A stretch of DNA of 64,000 bases from Pseudolactococcus chungangensis CAU 28 = DSM 22330 (GTDB lineage: Bacteria; Bacillota; Bacilli; Lactobacillales; Streptococcaceae): the NCBI RefSeq assembly GCF_002441885.1, contig NZ_JXJT01000002.1, forward strand, positions 1 through 64,000. The letters run 5' to 3'. Numbering within the stretch: the stretch's first letter is position 1; each line of letters starts with the position of its first letter. This document shows, in pieces, positions 55,240 to 64,000 of the stretch. The notes under the pieces are model-generated. The model saw nothing but the letters and a program-made list of their open reading frames with translations. It did no database searches and was not told the DNA's origin. The position numbers and the translations under genes are program-made.

Positions 55240-58200
55240 ATGAGTCGAATGATGCCAGCGCGCATCCGTGCCGAGGGTGCGGAACTTTTTGATAAAGGAC
55301 TGATGACCGATGTGTCTGTCAGTGGAATGAAACTTTCGGCTGATGTTGATGGTGAGCAAGTCGTTTATGATCTGGATGGTCAAAATGATTTGTGTCTTTG
55401 TGATGTCTTTCAACGTAATAAACGCTATTGTCAACATATTGCTGCTGTCGAAGAATATTTGAAAAAAGCAGATATTGAAGCAGTCGAAGAAGAAAAGAAG
55501 GCCTATGAAGCTGAAGTCGAAAAATCAAAAGAATTGCAAGCATCCGCTGACTTTTTAGCTAAAGTTAATGAGGATAAATGGGCAAATCAATCGGAAAAAA
55601 TGATTTTAGAGGTTGAAGTTTCTGATCCTCGGTTAATGGAGTCCTTTTATTACAGTGGCAACTTTTTAGCTTTTACGTTCAAAATTCGTCTATCTACCAT
55701 GTCTCGATCTTATATCATTAAGGACATTCCGCATTTTGTTACCTTGCTTAGAAAAGGTGGTACTTATCTGATTGGGAGTTCACATTATGTGACGCTAATG
55801 CTGTCGCATTTTGATAAAGCCAGTCAAGATTTTCTAAGTTATCTATTGAAAATCACCCCAAGCCATGAAGAAATGGCTTTGACGAATCTTTTTCGTAAGT
55901 TGGGGCGATATTTTGTCCCTCATGCAGGACTATTACCAGAGCTATTAGCCTTGACTGTGGCTATGGATTTTTCGATGAAAATATCAGATAAACCAGTCAG
56001 ATATTTTAGTGTTTTGCCATTAGATGATGAAGGTGACTTGTATCAATTTGAGGTTAAACCTCTGGATGATGTCATTGAGTTGACGATTAAAGAGATGCCA
56101 CATCAAACCTTCTTTGATGGCGAGATTATCTATCGGGACCATGTTTTTTATCAGTTGGATGCTGAGCAGTTGGAGATATTGAATCTTTTATCCAAAGTGC
56201 CAATGACAACAGACAACTTGAGAATGATTCATTTTGATTACGATGACAAGGATAAATTAGCTCAGGCTTTACAAATTTTTGAAAAATTAGGATACGTTGA
56301 TGCACCTAGTGCCTTTAAAATTCGACCATTTAAACCTCAGTTTATCTTTGACTTGGCTGGTTTCTTAACCTTGCAGATTGCTTTTGATTATGGTGATTTT
56401 AAAATTACGAGTTTTAGAGAGTTAGATACGCTAGATTTTTCACGGTATCTACGTTTAGAAAAACGAATCTTTGATTTGGTTAAACGCTCAGGCTTTCCAG
56501 TTGGTTTTGATACGCAGACAGTGCCACCTAAAGGTGAGGAAATCTATAAGTTTTTCACTGAAATTTTACCACAATTTGCTAAATTAGGTGATGTTACTCT
56601 TTCACCAAGCATTCAAGAATTACAAATCACAGAGAATTTTGATATTGATATTGACCAAAATGGCGGATTGTTAGAGATCAATTTCAGTATGCCCCATGTG
56701 CCTGAGCAAGAATTTTCAAAACTGGTGGCGAGACTTCAAGAAAATGCTGGTTATTATGTGACAGAGTCAGGTCAACTTATCTTGCTAGGTGAGCAATTTG
56801 ATGCAGTCAAGCAAGTCTTGACAGATATGTCAGATGCTGTTCAGGTTGGAGAAGGCAAAATTGCTGTTCCAACTTTTAAAACCTTCCAGCTCTCTAAAAT
56901 TTTTGGTGACAAAGATGGTATCTCATATTCGAAAAAATTTGAAACCTTATATGAGAATTTGACCAATCCACACGATTTTCCGTATCAAAAACCTGAACAA
57001 ATCAAGGCGACTTTACGGCCGTATCAAGAAGACGGTGTGCGTTGGATGAATATGCTGAGTAGCTACCATATGGGTGGTGTACTTGCTGATGATATGGGCC
57101 TAGGTAAAACTTTGCAGTCGATTACTTATCTGGCAAGCAATTTGTCCCAAGGTGATGTTGCCTTGATTGTTTCTCCGTCTAGTCTGATTTACAACTGGTC
57201 GAGTGAGTTTGCTAAATTTGCACCAGACCTTGAAGTTGTCGTTGTGGATGGTACTAAACATGAACGTTCAACGTTAATCAGCAATCCCAAGACGCAGATT
57301 TTTATCACGAGTTATGGTAGTTTTTTGAAAGATGTGACGACCTATCAAGCGCTTGAGCTAAACTATTTATTAATTGATGAGGCGCAAACGGTTAAAAACT
57401 TTAATTCTAAGACAAATAAAGCATTGTCTCAACTCAAAGTTGACCATACCTTTGCTTTATCTGGTACACCTATTGAAAATCGTGTTGATGAGATTTGGGC
57501 GATTTTCCAAATCATCATGCCAGGGATTTTAGGTGACCGAAAGCAATTTCGTAGACTGAAACATGATGCGATTTCTCGTATGATTCAACCATTTGTGATG
57601 CGTCGTCGTAAGGAAGATGTCCTTCTGGAATTACCAGAAAAGCTTGAGATGATACAGTATAGTGAGCTTGAAGAGTCACAAAAAATTATCTATCTAGCAC
57701 AGCTTGAGGCCATCCAAAATCGTGTGAGAAATATGAACGATTATGAATTTTCACGCTCGAAAATAGAAATTTTGGCGGGAATTACACGCTTACGTCAAAT
57801 TTGTGATACACCTGCTTTATTTATGTCTGATTATAGAGGAATATCTGGCAAACTCAAAAGTTTGGCAGAGCTTTTGCAGCAAATCAAAGATTCAGGGCAT
57901 AGACCACTCATTTTTTCTCAGTTTAGAAAAATGTTTCCACATATTGAGAGACAGTTGGAAGAAGCGGGGATTTCGAGCTATCAATTGACTGGTTCAACAC
58001 CGATTAAAGATAGAATGAAAATGGTCAAGGCTTTTAATGCTGGTTCAAGAGATGCGTTTTTGATTTCACTCAAGGCTGGTGGGACAGGTCTTAACTTAAC
58101 GTCCGCTGATGTCGTCATTTTGATTGACTTGTGGTGGAATCCTTCTGTCGAAGAGCAAGCTATTTCGCGAGCTCACCGCATGGGCCAAACGAAAACGGTA

Positions 58201-58353
58201 GAAGTCATTCGCTTGATTACCCGAGGCACGATTGAGGAGAAAATCATGGCGCTGCAGGATAGTAAACGTGATATGGTATCGACAGTTTTAGATGGTGGTG
58301 CGGATGATAGTACGATTTCTAAGGATGAAATGAAGTCTATTTTGGGGCTTTGA
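55240..58353 (+). CDS. SNF2-family helicase with a SWIM zinc finger
   Basis: 1037 aa. An N-terminal SWIM-like finger (LCLCDVF...YCQHIAAVEEYL) lies near residues 50-70, followed by a middle region of unknown fold. The SNF2 motor follows: Walker A LADDMGLGKTLQS near 620, DEAQTVKNF, LSGTPIENRVDEIW, and helicase motif VI ISRAHRMGQTKTVEVIRL near 985. It probably moves on double-stranded DNA; the role in cocci is not established. Only a weak GATGGGA precedes ATG 55240. Confidence 0.92.
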   Translation: MSRMMPARIRAEGAELFDKGLMTDVSVSGMKLSADVDGEQVVYDLDGQNDLCLCDVFQRNKRYCQHIAAVEEYLKKADIEAVEEEKKAYEAEVEKSKELQASADFLAKVNEDKWANQSEKMILEVEVSDPRLMESFYYSGNFLAFTFKIRLSTMSRSYIIKDIPHFVTLLRKGGTYLIGSSHYVTLMLSHFDKASQDFLSYLLKITPSHEEMALTNLFRKLGRYFVPHAGLLPELLALTVAMDFSMKISDKPVRYFSVLPLDDEGDLYQFEVKPLDDVIELTIKEMPHQTFFDGEIIYRDHVFYQLDAEQLEILNLLSKVPMTTDNLRMIHFDYDDKDKLAQALQIFEKLGYVDAPSAFKIRPFKPQFIFDLAGFLTLQIAFDYGDFKITSFRELDTLDFSRYLRLEKRIFDLVKRSGFPVGFDTQTVPPKGEEIYKFFTEILPQFAKLGDVTLSPSIQELQITENFDIDIDQNGGLLEINFSMPHVPEQEFSKLVARLQENAGYYVTESGQLILLGEQFDAVKQVLTDMSDAVQVGEGKIAVPTFKTFQLSKIFGDKDGISYSKKFETLYENLTNPHDFPYQKPEQIKATLRPYQEDGVRWMNMLSSYHMGGVLADDMGLGKTLQSITYLASNLSQGDVALIVSPSSLIYNWSSEFAKFAPDLEVVVVDGTKHERSTLISNPKTQIFITSYGSFLKDVTTYQALELNYLLIDEAQTVKNFNSKTNKALSQLKVDHTFALSGTPIENRVDEIWAIFQIIMPGILGDRKQFRRLKHDAISRMIQPFVMRRRKEDVLLELPEKLEMIQYSELEESQKIIYLAQLEAIQNRVRNMNDYEFSRSKIEILAGITRLRQICDTPALFMSDYRGISGKLKSLAELLQQIKDSGHRPLIFSQFRKMFPHIERQLEEAGISSYQLTGSTPIKDRMKMVKAFNAGSRDAFLISLKAGGTGLNLTSADVVILIDLWWNPSVEEQAISRAHRMGQTKTVEVIRLITRGTIEEKIMALQDSKRDMVSTVLDGGADDSTISKDEMKSILGL

Positions 58354-58488
58354 GTGGGAGAAATTCGTATAAGCCGAGACTATTCCTCAAAATTTTGGTA
58401 CAATGTAGTTGGTATCTCTTGTCGATGATTCTTTAAGCGACTGGTGCTATTAAAACATTCTTTAACTCAAGTGAAAGTAAGGCCAATT

Positions 58489-59088
58489 ATGGAAAAATCG
58501 TATTACAAAAATAAAATTACATTTCCGATTATGCCCGATGATGCGGTGTTAACACCAGATAATCGGGTTATTATGACCAATCAACAACTTTTAACCAAAA
58601 ATCCAGATGCATCTCTCGAGCGTTTTGAGTCATCTACTGGTAATTATGCATCGTCTGGTAGTGTCTCCGAGTCGTCTACTGAAGAGGAGCAATTCGGTTC
58701 TTTTGAGACGCGTCGTCAAACGCCAACAGTCGCTGGAAAACGTCCGTTGAGCAAAAATTTTAAGGCGTCATCTGCAAATCAAGTACCGATTAAGAAAAAA
58801 TCAACCTTGGTTGAAGATGCCAGAAAGCGCGCACGTGAAAATGCGGTTGCGCCTAAACCTGTTAAACCATATGTCAATCCATTGGAACGGGCATCAGCAG
58901 AAGAGCTAGGTATCAAAGGTCTAGCGAATAAAAAAGTTGCTCAAACGCAACATTCATTGGGGAAATCAGTCTCAGGCTTTGACAAAATAGCAGCTCGTGA
59001 GTCGAACGGCTCTTTATTTGATGAGCCAAAACAGGACTATTTTGCTAGTAAACATCGGCATCGTGATGGTTTTGATACAGTTGATTAA
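58489..59088 (+). CDS. Disordered protein of unknown function between SNF2 and murC
   Basis: 199 aa. A short possible ordered start (MEKSYYKNKITFPIMPDDAV) is followed by low-complexity Ser, Lys, Ala and Pro segments with basic clusters (KKKSTLVEDARKRAREN) and a charged end. No membrane helix. It is similar in style to small disordered proteins at this place in streptococci, but I cannot name a family. AAGTAAGG is 6 nt before ATG 58489; an upstream TTG/ATG extension is rejected. Confidence 0.7.
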   Translation: MEKSYYKNKITFPIMPDDAVLTPDNRVIMTNQQLLTKNPDASLERFESSTGNYASSGSVSESSTEEEQFGSFETRRQTPTVAGKRPLSKNFKASSANQVPIKKKSTLVEDARKRARENAVAPKPVKPYVNPLERASAEELGIKGLANKKVAQTQHSLGKSVSGFDKIAARESNGSLFDEPKQDYFASKHRHRDGFDTVD

Positions 59089-59138
59089 TGCTAGATAATC
59101 AAGGGCCACAAAGATGACCATTCGTTATCGTTAGACAT

Positions 59139-59289
59139 GACACTGAGAGCAGGACGACGATGTCATAAACTCTTGTAGAAAATGATTTATTTCGTACAAA
59201 AGTGAGCTCGAAGTTTAAATTAGGAAGGAATAGAGTTTAGTTGGACGTAGATAGATTGGAAATTTCATGAAAATTTTCAATCTATCTAC
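59139..59289 (+). promoter_or_regulatory. Structured region upstream of murC, shared with uppP
   Basis: Block 59139-59183 and block 59200-59217 match the two blocks of the uppP leader in order; the spacer between them is short here and holds no hairpin. A long hairpin follows, with perfect 12-bp arms (59247-59258 with 59278-59289). Its position suggests an mRNA leader, but the promoter was not pinned down. Confidence 0.5.
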
Positions 59290-59323
59290 ACTATTGCCCA
59301 ACCCAACTTAAAAGAGTAGACAA

Positions 59324-60658
59324 ATGTCACAAAAAACTTATCATTTTATTGGAATCAAAGGGTCAGGTATGTCAGCACTTGCGCTCATGCTACATCAAAT
59401 GGGGCACAAAGTTCAAGGGTCTGATTCAACAGATTATTACTTTACCCAACGTGGATTAGAGTTGGCGGGCATTCCGCTTCTACCATTCGACACTAAAAAT
59501 ATTACGCCAGACGTTGAAATTATCGCCGGCAATGCTTTCCGAGATGATAATAATATTGAATTGGCTTACGCTAATAAAAACGGGTACCACTTTGTCCGCT
59601 ACCATGAGTTTCTTGGTCAATTTATGACTAATTTCACCTCGATCGGTGTCGCTGGTGCGCATGGTAAAACATCAACAACTGGTCTTTTAGCACATGTGAT
59701 GCGTCACGTGACAGACACGTCATATCTAATTGGTGATGGGACAGGTCGCGGTTCCGAAGATTCTAAATTCTTTGTTTTTGAATCTGACGAGTATGAGCGC
59801 CATTTTCTACCTTACCATCCTGAGTACACAATCATTACGAATGTCGATTTTGACCATCCTGACTATTTCACAGGAATTGATGATGTCTTTGACGCTTTTC
59901 AAACCTATGCTAATCAAGTCACTAAAGGTGTATTCGTTTATGGGGATGATAAATATCTACAAAAAATAAAAGCTAATGTGCCAATTTACCGTTACGGTTT
60001 TTCTGACAGTGATGACTATATTGCTAAAGATGTGAGGCGGACAACAAGCGGTTCAAAATTTACAGCCTATTTCCATGACCAAAAAATCGGTGAATTTGTT
60101 GTGCCGACATACGGCAAACATAATATTTTGAATGCCTTAGCAGTTGTTGCCGTGACACATCAAGATGGTTTTGACACCGAAGAAGTTGCCAAATACATGG
60201 CAACATTTGGTGGCGTGAAACGTCGATTCACAGAAAAACGAATTGGTGAACAAGTCATTATTGATGATTTTGCACACCATCCGACTGAAATTGAAGCGAC
60301 AGTGGACGCAGCACGTCAAAAATATCCGGATAAAGAAATTGTTGCTGTTTTTCAACCGCATACGTTCACAAGAACAATTGCCTTGATTGATGAATTTGCG
60401 ACAAGCTTAAACCAAGCTGATGCCGTTTATTTAGCACAGATCTATGGCTCAGCGCGTGAAGTTGATCATGGTGAAGTCAAGGTTGAAGACCTAGCAGTGA
60501 AAATTGAAAAACCAGCTAAAGTTATTACAGTTGATAATGTGTCACCTTTACTTGACCACGACAATGCTGTCTATGTCTTTATGGGTGCTGGTGATATTCA
60601 AAAATATGAATATGCTTTTGAAACACTTTTATCACAACTGACAAGTAATGTTCAGTAA
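59324..60658 (+). CDS. murC: UDP-N-acetylmuramate--L-alanine ligase
   Basis: MurC adds L-Ala to UDP-MurNAc, the first step of the peptidoglycan stem peptide. 444 aa: [14 protein letters not shown] at the N-terminus, the ATP loop [12 protein letters not shown] near residue 110, [11 protein letters not shown], and the central [10 protein letters not shown] near 305. The ribosome-binding site is weak (AGAG). A long structured region precedes it. Confidence 0.96.
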   Translation: MSQKTYHFIGIKGSGMSALALMLHQMGHKVQGSDSTDYYFTQRGLELAGIPLLPFDTKNITPDVEIIAGNAFRDDNNIELAYANKNGYHFVRYHEFLGQFMTNFTSIGVAGAHGKTSTTGLLAHVMRHVTDTSYLIGDGTGRGSEDSKFFVFESDEYERHFLPYHPEYTIITNVDFDHPDYFTGIDDVFDAFQTYANQVTKGVFVYGDDKYLQKIKANVPIYRYGFSDSDDYIAKDVRRTTSGSKFTAYFHDQKIGEFVVPTYGKHNILNALAVVAVTHQDGFDTEEVAKYMATFGGVKRRFTEKRIGEQVIIDDFAHHPTEIEATVDAARQKYPDKEIVAVFQPHTFTRTIALIDEFATSLNQADAVYLAQIYGSAREVDHGEVKVEDLAVKIEKPAKVITVDNVSPLLDHDNAVYVFMGAGDIQKYEYAFETLLSQLTSNVQ

Positions 60659-60671
60659 TTTAAATAAAAAA

Positions 60672-60706
60672 ACAAACGCCAATTTTTTACTAAAGTTGGC
60701 GTTTGT
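60672..60706 (+). terminator. Terminator of murC
   Basis: An 11-bp perfect stem (60672-60682 with 60696-60706); the T-rich loop also holds six T. Confidence 0.8.
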
Positions 60707-60742
60707 CTCATGTAGCGGACAAGATATAAAAAGGGGAGAGAG

Positions 60743-61231
60743 ATGAATATCAGACATGTTACCTCAGCAGACCTAGAAGTTGCTTATAGCATAGAAATCG
60801 CGAATTTCTCAGAGAGTGAGGCGGCAAGCTACGAGGCAATTAAGGCACGAATAGCTAAAATACCGGACACCTTTTTAGTAGCTGAAATTGATGGTCAAGT
60901 CGCAGGCTACATAGAAGGTCCAGTGATTCATGCGCGCCATTTGACAGATGATTTATTTCAAACTGTGACTGAAAATCCCACAATAGGTGGCTATATTGCG
61001 GTCACTAGTTTATCTGTTGCAGATACTTTTAAAGGTCAAGCCGTTGGGACAAAATTGATTGCAGTTTTGAAAGACCTTGCGTGTGAGCAAAAACGTGAAG
61101 GGATTACCTTAACTTGTCATGATTACCTGATTCCCTACTATGAAAAAAATGGCTTTATCAACGATGGTCAATCGAAATCGGCACATGGTGGTGCTACTTG
61201 GTATGATATGGTTTGGGAAACGACAGATTAA
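60743..61231 (+). CDS. GNAT family N-acetyltransferase
   Basis: 162 aa, with the arylalkylamine-type pattern VTSLSVADTFKGQAVGTKLIAVLKDLA near residue 90, and CHDYLIPYYEKNGFINDG with HGGATWYDMVW at the end. AGGGGAG precedes ATG 60743. Substrate unknown. Confidence 0.87.
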   Translation: MNIRHVTSADLEVAYSIEIANFSESEAASYEAIKARIAKIPDTFLVAEIDGQVAGYIEGPVIHARHLTDDLFQTVTENPTIGGYIAVTSLSVADTFKGQAVGTKLIAVLKDLACEQKREGITLTCHDYLIPYYEKNGFINDGQSKSAHGGATWYDMVWETTD

Positions 61232-61234
61232 ACC

Positions 61235-61278
61235 AAAAAAATCTCGCAGGTTATCCAAGCCTACGAGATTTTTTGGGA
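61235..61278 (+). terminator. Terminator after the acetyltransferase gene
   Basis: AAAAAATCTCG/CGAGATTTTTT arms (61236-61246 with 61264-61274) with an inner AGG/CCT pairing; near-symmetric. Confidence 0.88.
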
Positions 61279-61475
61279 GTTATTATGAAAAAATATTTTA
61301 GGAATGATTTAAGTATAACCAGGCTTGCTTAAATGAGACTTAAATCAAAGCTTAAAGTTCAAGAACAAATTGTGGAGACTCATATAAGGAAAGAGAGGGA
61401 ACGAAATTTTTGAGATATTCCTCCGTCCAATCAAGATTTGATTGCGAGCAAGTAGTGGCAAATAGCAAAAAATGT

Positions 61476-61505
61476 TTGCTTTATCGACTTAATTGAGTAT
61501 ATAAT
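61476..61505 (+). promoter_or_regulatory. Promoter of the YtxK-like gene, predicts a leaderless mRNA
   Basis: TTGCTT (61476-61481), an 18-bp spacer and TATAAT (61500-61505). The ATG at 61513 is 8 nt after the -10, and no Shine-Dalgarno fits. Confidence 0.65.
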
Positions 61506-61512
61506 AAAGGTT

Positions 61513-62448
61513 ATGAATATGGAAAAAATCGAATCGGCATTTGGTCTGTTATTAGCCAATGTTCAGCAACTTGAAACCCATTTAGCCACGCATTTTTACG
61601 ATGCCTTGATTGAGCAAAATGTGAGCTACATTGGTAAAGCTGTCTCGGATGACTTGCAACACCGTAATGAGCAATTACGAGAACTCCAGTTGACAAAACT
61701 AGAGTGGCAAAAAGTCTATCAATTTGCTTTGGTAAAAGGTGCAAAAGAAATGCACTTACAAGCCAATCACCAATTAACACCGGACGCGATTGGATACATT
61801 ATCAATTTTATGATTGAGACCTTGACTTCTGCAACTAGCTTGTCTATTTTGGAGTTAGGTTCTGGTACAGGTAATTTAGCTGAGACATTATTGACTGGAT
61901 TGCAGGATAAGGAGCTGACCTATACTGGCTTTGAGGTGGATGATTTGATGATTGACCTGTCAGCTAGTATTGCTGATGTCATGCAAACTTCAGCTCAATT
62001 TTTACAGATTGATGCAGTGCGGCCACAAGTTATTGATCCTGTCGATATATTGTTATCAGACTTACCAGTCGGTTATTATCCAGATGATGAGATTGCCAAG
62101 CGCTCAGCAGTTGGTAGTCAGCTAGAGCATACCTATGCCCATCATCTATTGATGGTGCAAGGTTTTAAATACCTAAAAACAGGCGGTTATGCCATTTTTG
62201 TTGCACCGAGTGATTTACTTTCAAGTCCGCAGGCCGACTTGTTAAAAAAATGGTTGCAGGATTATGCACGCGTCGTTGCTGTCATTACCTTACCAGAGGA
62301 TATAGTCACTGAAAATAATAGCAAGGCAATCTTTGTTTTACAAAAGTCCGCACAGGGGAAAGTGCCATTTATTTTTCCTTTAACCAGCCTGACAAATCCG
62401 AAAATTGTGCAAACTTTTATGACGCAATTTCTTCAAAATATGATATAA
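61513..62448 (+). CDS. YtxK-like class I SAM-dependent methyltransferase
   Basis: 311 aa. A helical N-terminus of about 100 residues is followed by the SAM-binding motif LSILELGSGTGNLAETLL near residue 113 and an N6-adenine-methylase-like motif SDLPVGYYP near 190. This resembles YtxK, which in streptococci lies between the competence comG operon and ackA. Here ackA follows but no comG gene is upstream. The substrate is unknown. Confidence 0.87.
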   Translation: MNMEKIESAFGLLLANVQQLETHLATHFYDALIEQNVSYIGKAVSDDLQHRNEQLRELQLTKLEWQKVYQFALVKGAKEMHLQANHQLTPDAIGYIINFMIETLTSATSLSILELGSGTGNLAETLLTGLQDKELTYTGFEVDDLMIDLSASIADVMQTSAQFLQIDAVRPQVIDPVDILLSDLPVGYYPDDEIAKRSAVGSQLEHTYAHHLLMVQGFKYLKTGGYAIFVAPSDLLSSPQADLLKKWLQDYARVVAVITLPEDIVTENNSKAIFVLQKSAQGKVPFIFPLTSLTNPKIVQTFMTQFLQNMI

Positions 62449-62468
62449 TTTAATGGAAAACGTTTTCA
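62444..62468 (+). promoter_or_regulatory. ackA promoter -10 and cre-like site
   Basis: TATAAT (62444-62449) overlaps the stop codon of the methyltransferase gene. GGAAAACGTTTTCA (62455-62468) matches the CcpA site consensus TGNAANCGNTNNCA except for its first base and lies on the expected start site. Part of it can also pair with CGTTTT downstream as a weak terminator. Confidence 0.6.
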
Positions 62469-62569
62469 ACATAAGCGTTTTTTTAGATAGTAAACGATAT
62501 CTGATGTATTACTTAAAAACATCTGAGGCACTGGAGTCGTTGAGCTGACCAGAACGACTGCCACCAAAA

Positions 62570-62717
62570 CAGTTGCCCCAACATTTTATTTAATTGAGTT
62601 TCGGCTCCTTGGTGTCAGGAAAATAGATAAAAAGTACGCAGACACTAATGTGTCTTTACATCTTTTTCCTAATTTTCTACACACTAAACCAGTCGCCTCA
62701 ACATCTTAATTTAGGAG
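62570..62717 (+). promoter_or_regulatory. Structured ackA leader, same type as the PIN-TRAM leader
   Basis: It holds a variant tail (62570-62587), the small hairpin GAGT-TTCG-GCTC (62596-62607) with anti-Shine-Dalgarno CTCCTT (62605-62610), and a long hairpin tipped by AGACAC-TAAT-GTGTCT (62640-62655). The tail CAGTCGCCTCAACATCTT (62690-62707) follows, then AGGAG (62713-62717). A further hairpin AGTCGTT/AACGACT (62535-62559) lies just upstream. Confidence 0.7.
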
Positions 62718-62725
62718 AATGGAAA

Positions 62726-63919
62726 ATGTCAAAAACAATTGCGATTAATGCTGGTAGCTCAAGTCTTAAATGGCAGCTTTACCAAATGCCAGAGGAAACA
62801 GTGATAGCTAAAGGACTGATTGAGCGGATTGGCTTGCCAGAATCGGTTTCAACAGTTAGTTTTGATGGCGATAAACATGTCATAGTAAAAAATATTCACA
62901 ATCATACAGAAGCTGTGGCGATTTTAATGAATGACCTTAAAAATCTGAATATCATTGCACACTTTTCAGAAATCACTGGGACTGGCCACCGTGTCGTTGC
63001 TGGTGGGGAATTGTTCAAAGATTCAGTTTTAATTACTAACGAAGTGGCTAAGCAAATCGAAGCGTTATCAGATTTAGCGCCGTTACATAATCCAGCGAAT
63101 GCTGCTGGTATCTATGCTTTCTGTGCACTATTGCCTGAAGCGACTCATGTCGCTGTCTTTGATACCGCCTTTCACTCAACGATGCCTGCAGTTGCTTATC
63201 GTTACCCTGTGCCGAATGAATACTATGATAAATACGCAGTTCGCAAATATGGCGCGCATGGTACAAGCCATATGTATGTCTCACAAAAAGCTGCTGAATA
63301 TCTCGGCAAGGCACCAGAAGACCTTAAACTGATTACGGCACATATCGGTAATGGTGTTAGTTTAGCGGCTATCGATGGTGGCAAATCAGTTGATACGTCT
63401 ATGGGCTTTACACCTCTTGCTGGTGTTATGATGGGCACACGGACTGGTGAATTAGATGCCTCACTCATTCCTTATATTATGGCTAAAGCAGGTATTACGG
63501 ATGTGGCTGAAATCATTGATATCTTTAATAAAAAGTCTGGTTTGGTGGGTATTTCTGAAATTTCATCAGATATGCGTGATATTATCTCCGCTTATAAAGC
63601 GGGCGATGAAAAGGCCATTCTAGCTTTCGACATGTATATCAACCGACTTCAAAAATATATCGGTCAATACTTAGCTGTCCTAAATGGTGCAGACGCCCTT
63701 ATTTTTACAGCAGGTATCGGTGAAAACTCAGATGTTGTTCGTAAAGCAGTCGTTGATGGTTTATCGTGGTTTGGCTTAGATATTGACGAAAGCAAAAACG
63801 TTTTTGGTGCGGAGGGTATTATCTCAACGCCAGATGCTAGAGTGAAAGTGCTTGTCATTCCGACAGATGAAGAACTTGTCATCGCGCGTGATGTTGAAAA
63901 AATTAAGGCACAAGCCTAA
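62726..63919 (+). CDS. ackA: Acetate kinase
   Basis: AckA interconverts acetyl phosphate plus ADP with acetate plus ATP. 397 aa: [17 protein letters not shown] at the start, [45 protein letters not shown] and [12 protein letters not shown] 62726 follows AGGAG; the open frame to 62648 belongs to the leader. A second ackA copy is often found next in lactococci; the window ends 80 bp after this one, so it cannot be seen. Confidence 0.97.
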   Translation: MSKTIAINAGSSSLKWQLYQMPEETVIAKGLIERIGLPESVSTVSFDGDKHVIVKNIHNHTEAVAILMNDLKNLNIIAHFSEITGTGHRVVAGGELFKDSVLITNEVAKQIEALSDLAPLHNPANAAGIYAFCALLPEATHVAVFDTAFHSTMPAVAYRYPVPNEYYDKYAVRKYGAHGTSHMYVSQKAAEYLGKAPEDLKLITAHIGNGVSLAAIDGGKSVDTSMGFTPLAGVMMGTRTGELDASLIPYIMAKAGITDVAEIIDIFNKKSGLVGISEISSDMRDIISAYKAGDEKAILAFDMYINRLQKYIGQYLAVLNGADALIFTAGIGENSDVVRKAVVDGLSWFGLDIDESKNVFGAEGIISTPDARVKVLVIPTDEELVIARDVEKIKAQA

Positions 63920-63928
63920 AAAAGATAA

Positions 63929-63967
63929 AAAACTTCCTTGATGCAATGGCCTAAGGAAGTTTTGTTG
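63929..63967 (+). terminator. Terminator of ackA
   Basis: An 11-bp stem (63929-63939 with 63953-63963) with a 13-nt loop and a short T run. Confidence 0.8.
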
Positions 63968-64000
63968 TTTCTACAAGACTAGCAAGTCTGATAGGTGAGA

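Noticed and set aside
1-64000. CRISPR array, rRNA genes, prophage or insertion sequence
   Set aside because: No regularly spaced identical repeats, no rRNA sequence, and no intact transposase, integrase or phage structural gene were seen.

Overview
The window is about 64 kb of low-GC Gram-positive chromosome. Gene content and order point to the Streptococcaceae and most likely to Lactococcus in the broad sense: pepX sits beside a Gla-type aquaglyceroporin, a GlnR-controlled glnRA operon is present, and there is an LmrCD-like heterodimeric exporter, a DUF1912 protein and a CppA protein. The species is an inference and was not tested by any search.

Layout. 0-5 kb: end of a DUF6273-like protein, then mutL, a small gene, ruvA and ruvB. 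5-9 kb: nitrogen assimilation, with glnR-glnA followed by a second, type III glutamine synthetase; each transcription unit has its own perfect GlnR box. 9-14 kb: a CLC-F-type fluoride antiporter coupled to a chorismate mutase, a divergent quasi-palindromic intergenic element, then free-methionine sulfoxide reductase and dnaX. 14-21 kb: amino-acid ABC importer, uppP, rpsF-ssb-rpsR, DUF960 and an RsuA-type pseudouridine synthase. 21-24.5 kb: an accessory patch between the divergent recX and rlmD genes, holding a decayed Rgg-type regulator, a Sec-secreted 174-aa protein, two 54-55-aa two-helix membrane proteins and a 92-bp inverted repeat. 24.5-32 kb: rlmD, acetyltransferase, tRNA-Leu, an MFS/LysR pair, ybaB, and a T-box leader separated from valS by two other genes. 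32-41 kb: valS, MFS, rpmF-rpmG and a two-gene ABC exporter. 41-48 kb: dut-radA, then a PIN-TRAM/ispD/AIM24/ispF operon, and gltX. 48-55 kb: peptidase C26-pepX, gla, CPBP protease, cppA and a beta-lactamase-like hydrolase. 55-64 kb: SNF2 helicase, murC, an acetyltransferase, a YtxK-like methyltransferase and ackA.

Three patterns cut across the annotation. First, at least six genes (mutL, ruvB, recX, rlmD, a CPBP protease, the ytxK-like gene) have a -10 box 5-7 nt upstream of the ATG and no Shine-Dalgarno sequence, which predicts leaderless mRNAs. Second, the PIN-TRAM operon and ackA share a modular leader RNA, tandem in the first case: a small hairpin carrying an anti-Shine-Dalgarno CTCCTT, a long hairpin with conserved proximal and terminal stems, and a conserved tail next to the ribosome-binding site. 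Third, uppP and murC, both cell-wall genes, share a different leader element.

There are several decayed genes (rhodanese, VOC protein, Rgg, GIY-YIG, a DUF5067-like surface protein, a glycine-rich membrane protein). They suggest either ongoing gene loss or, for single-base cases in homopolymers, assembly error.
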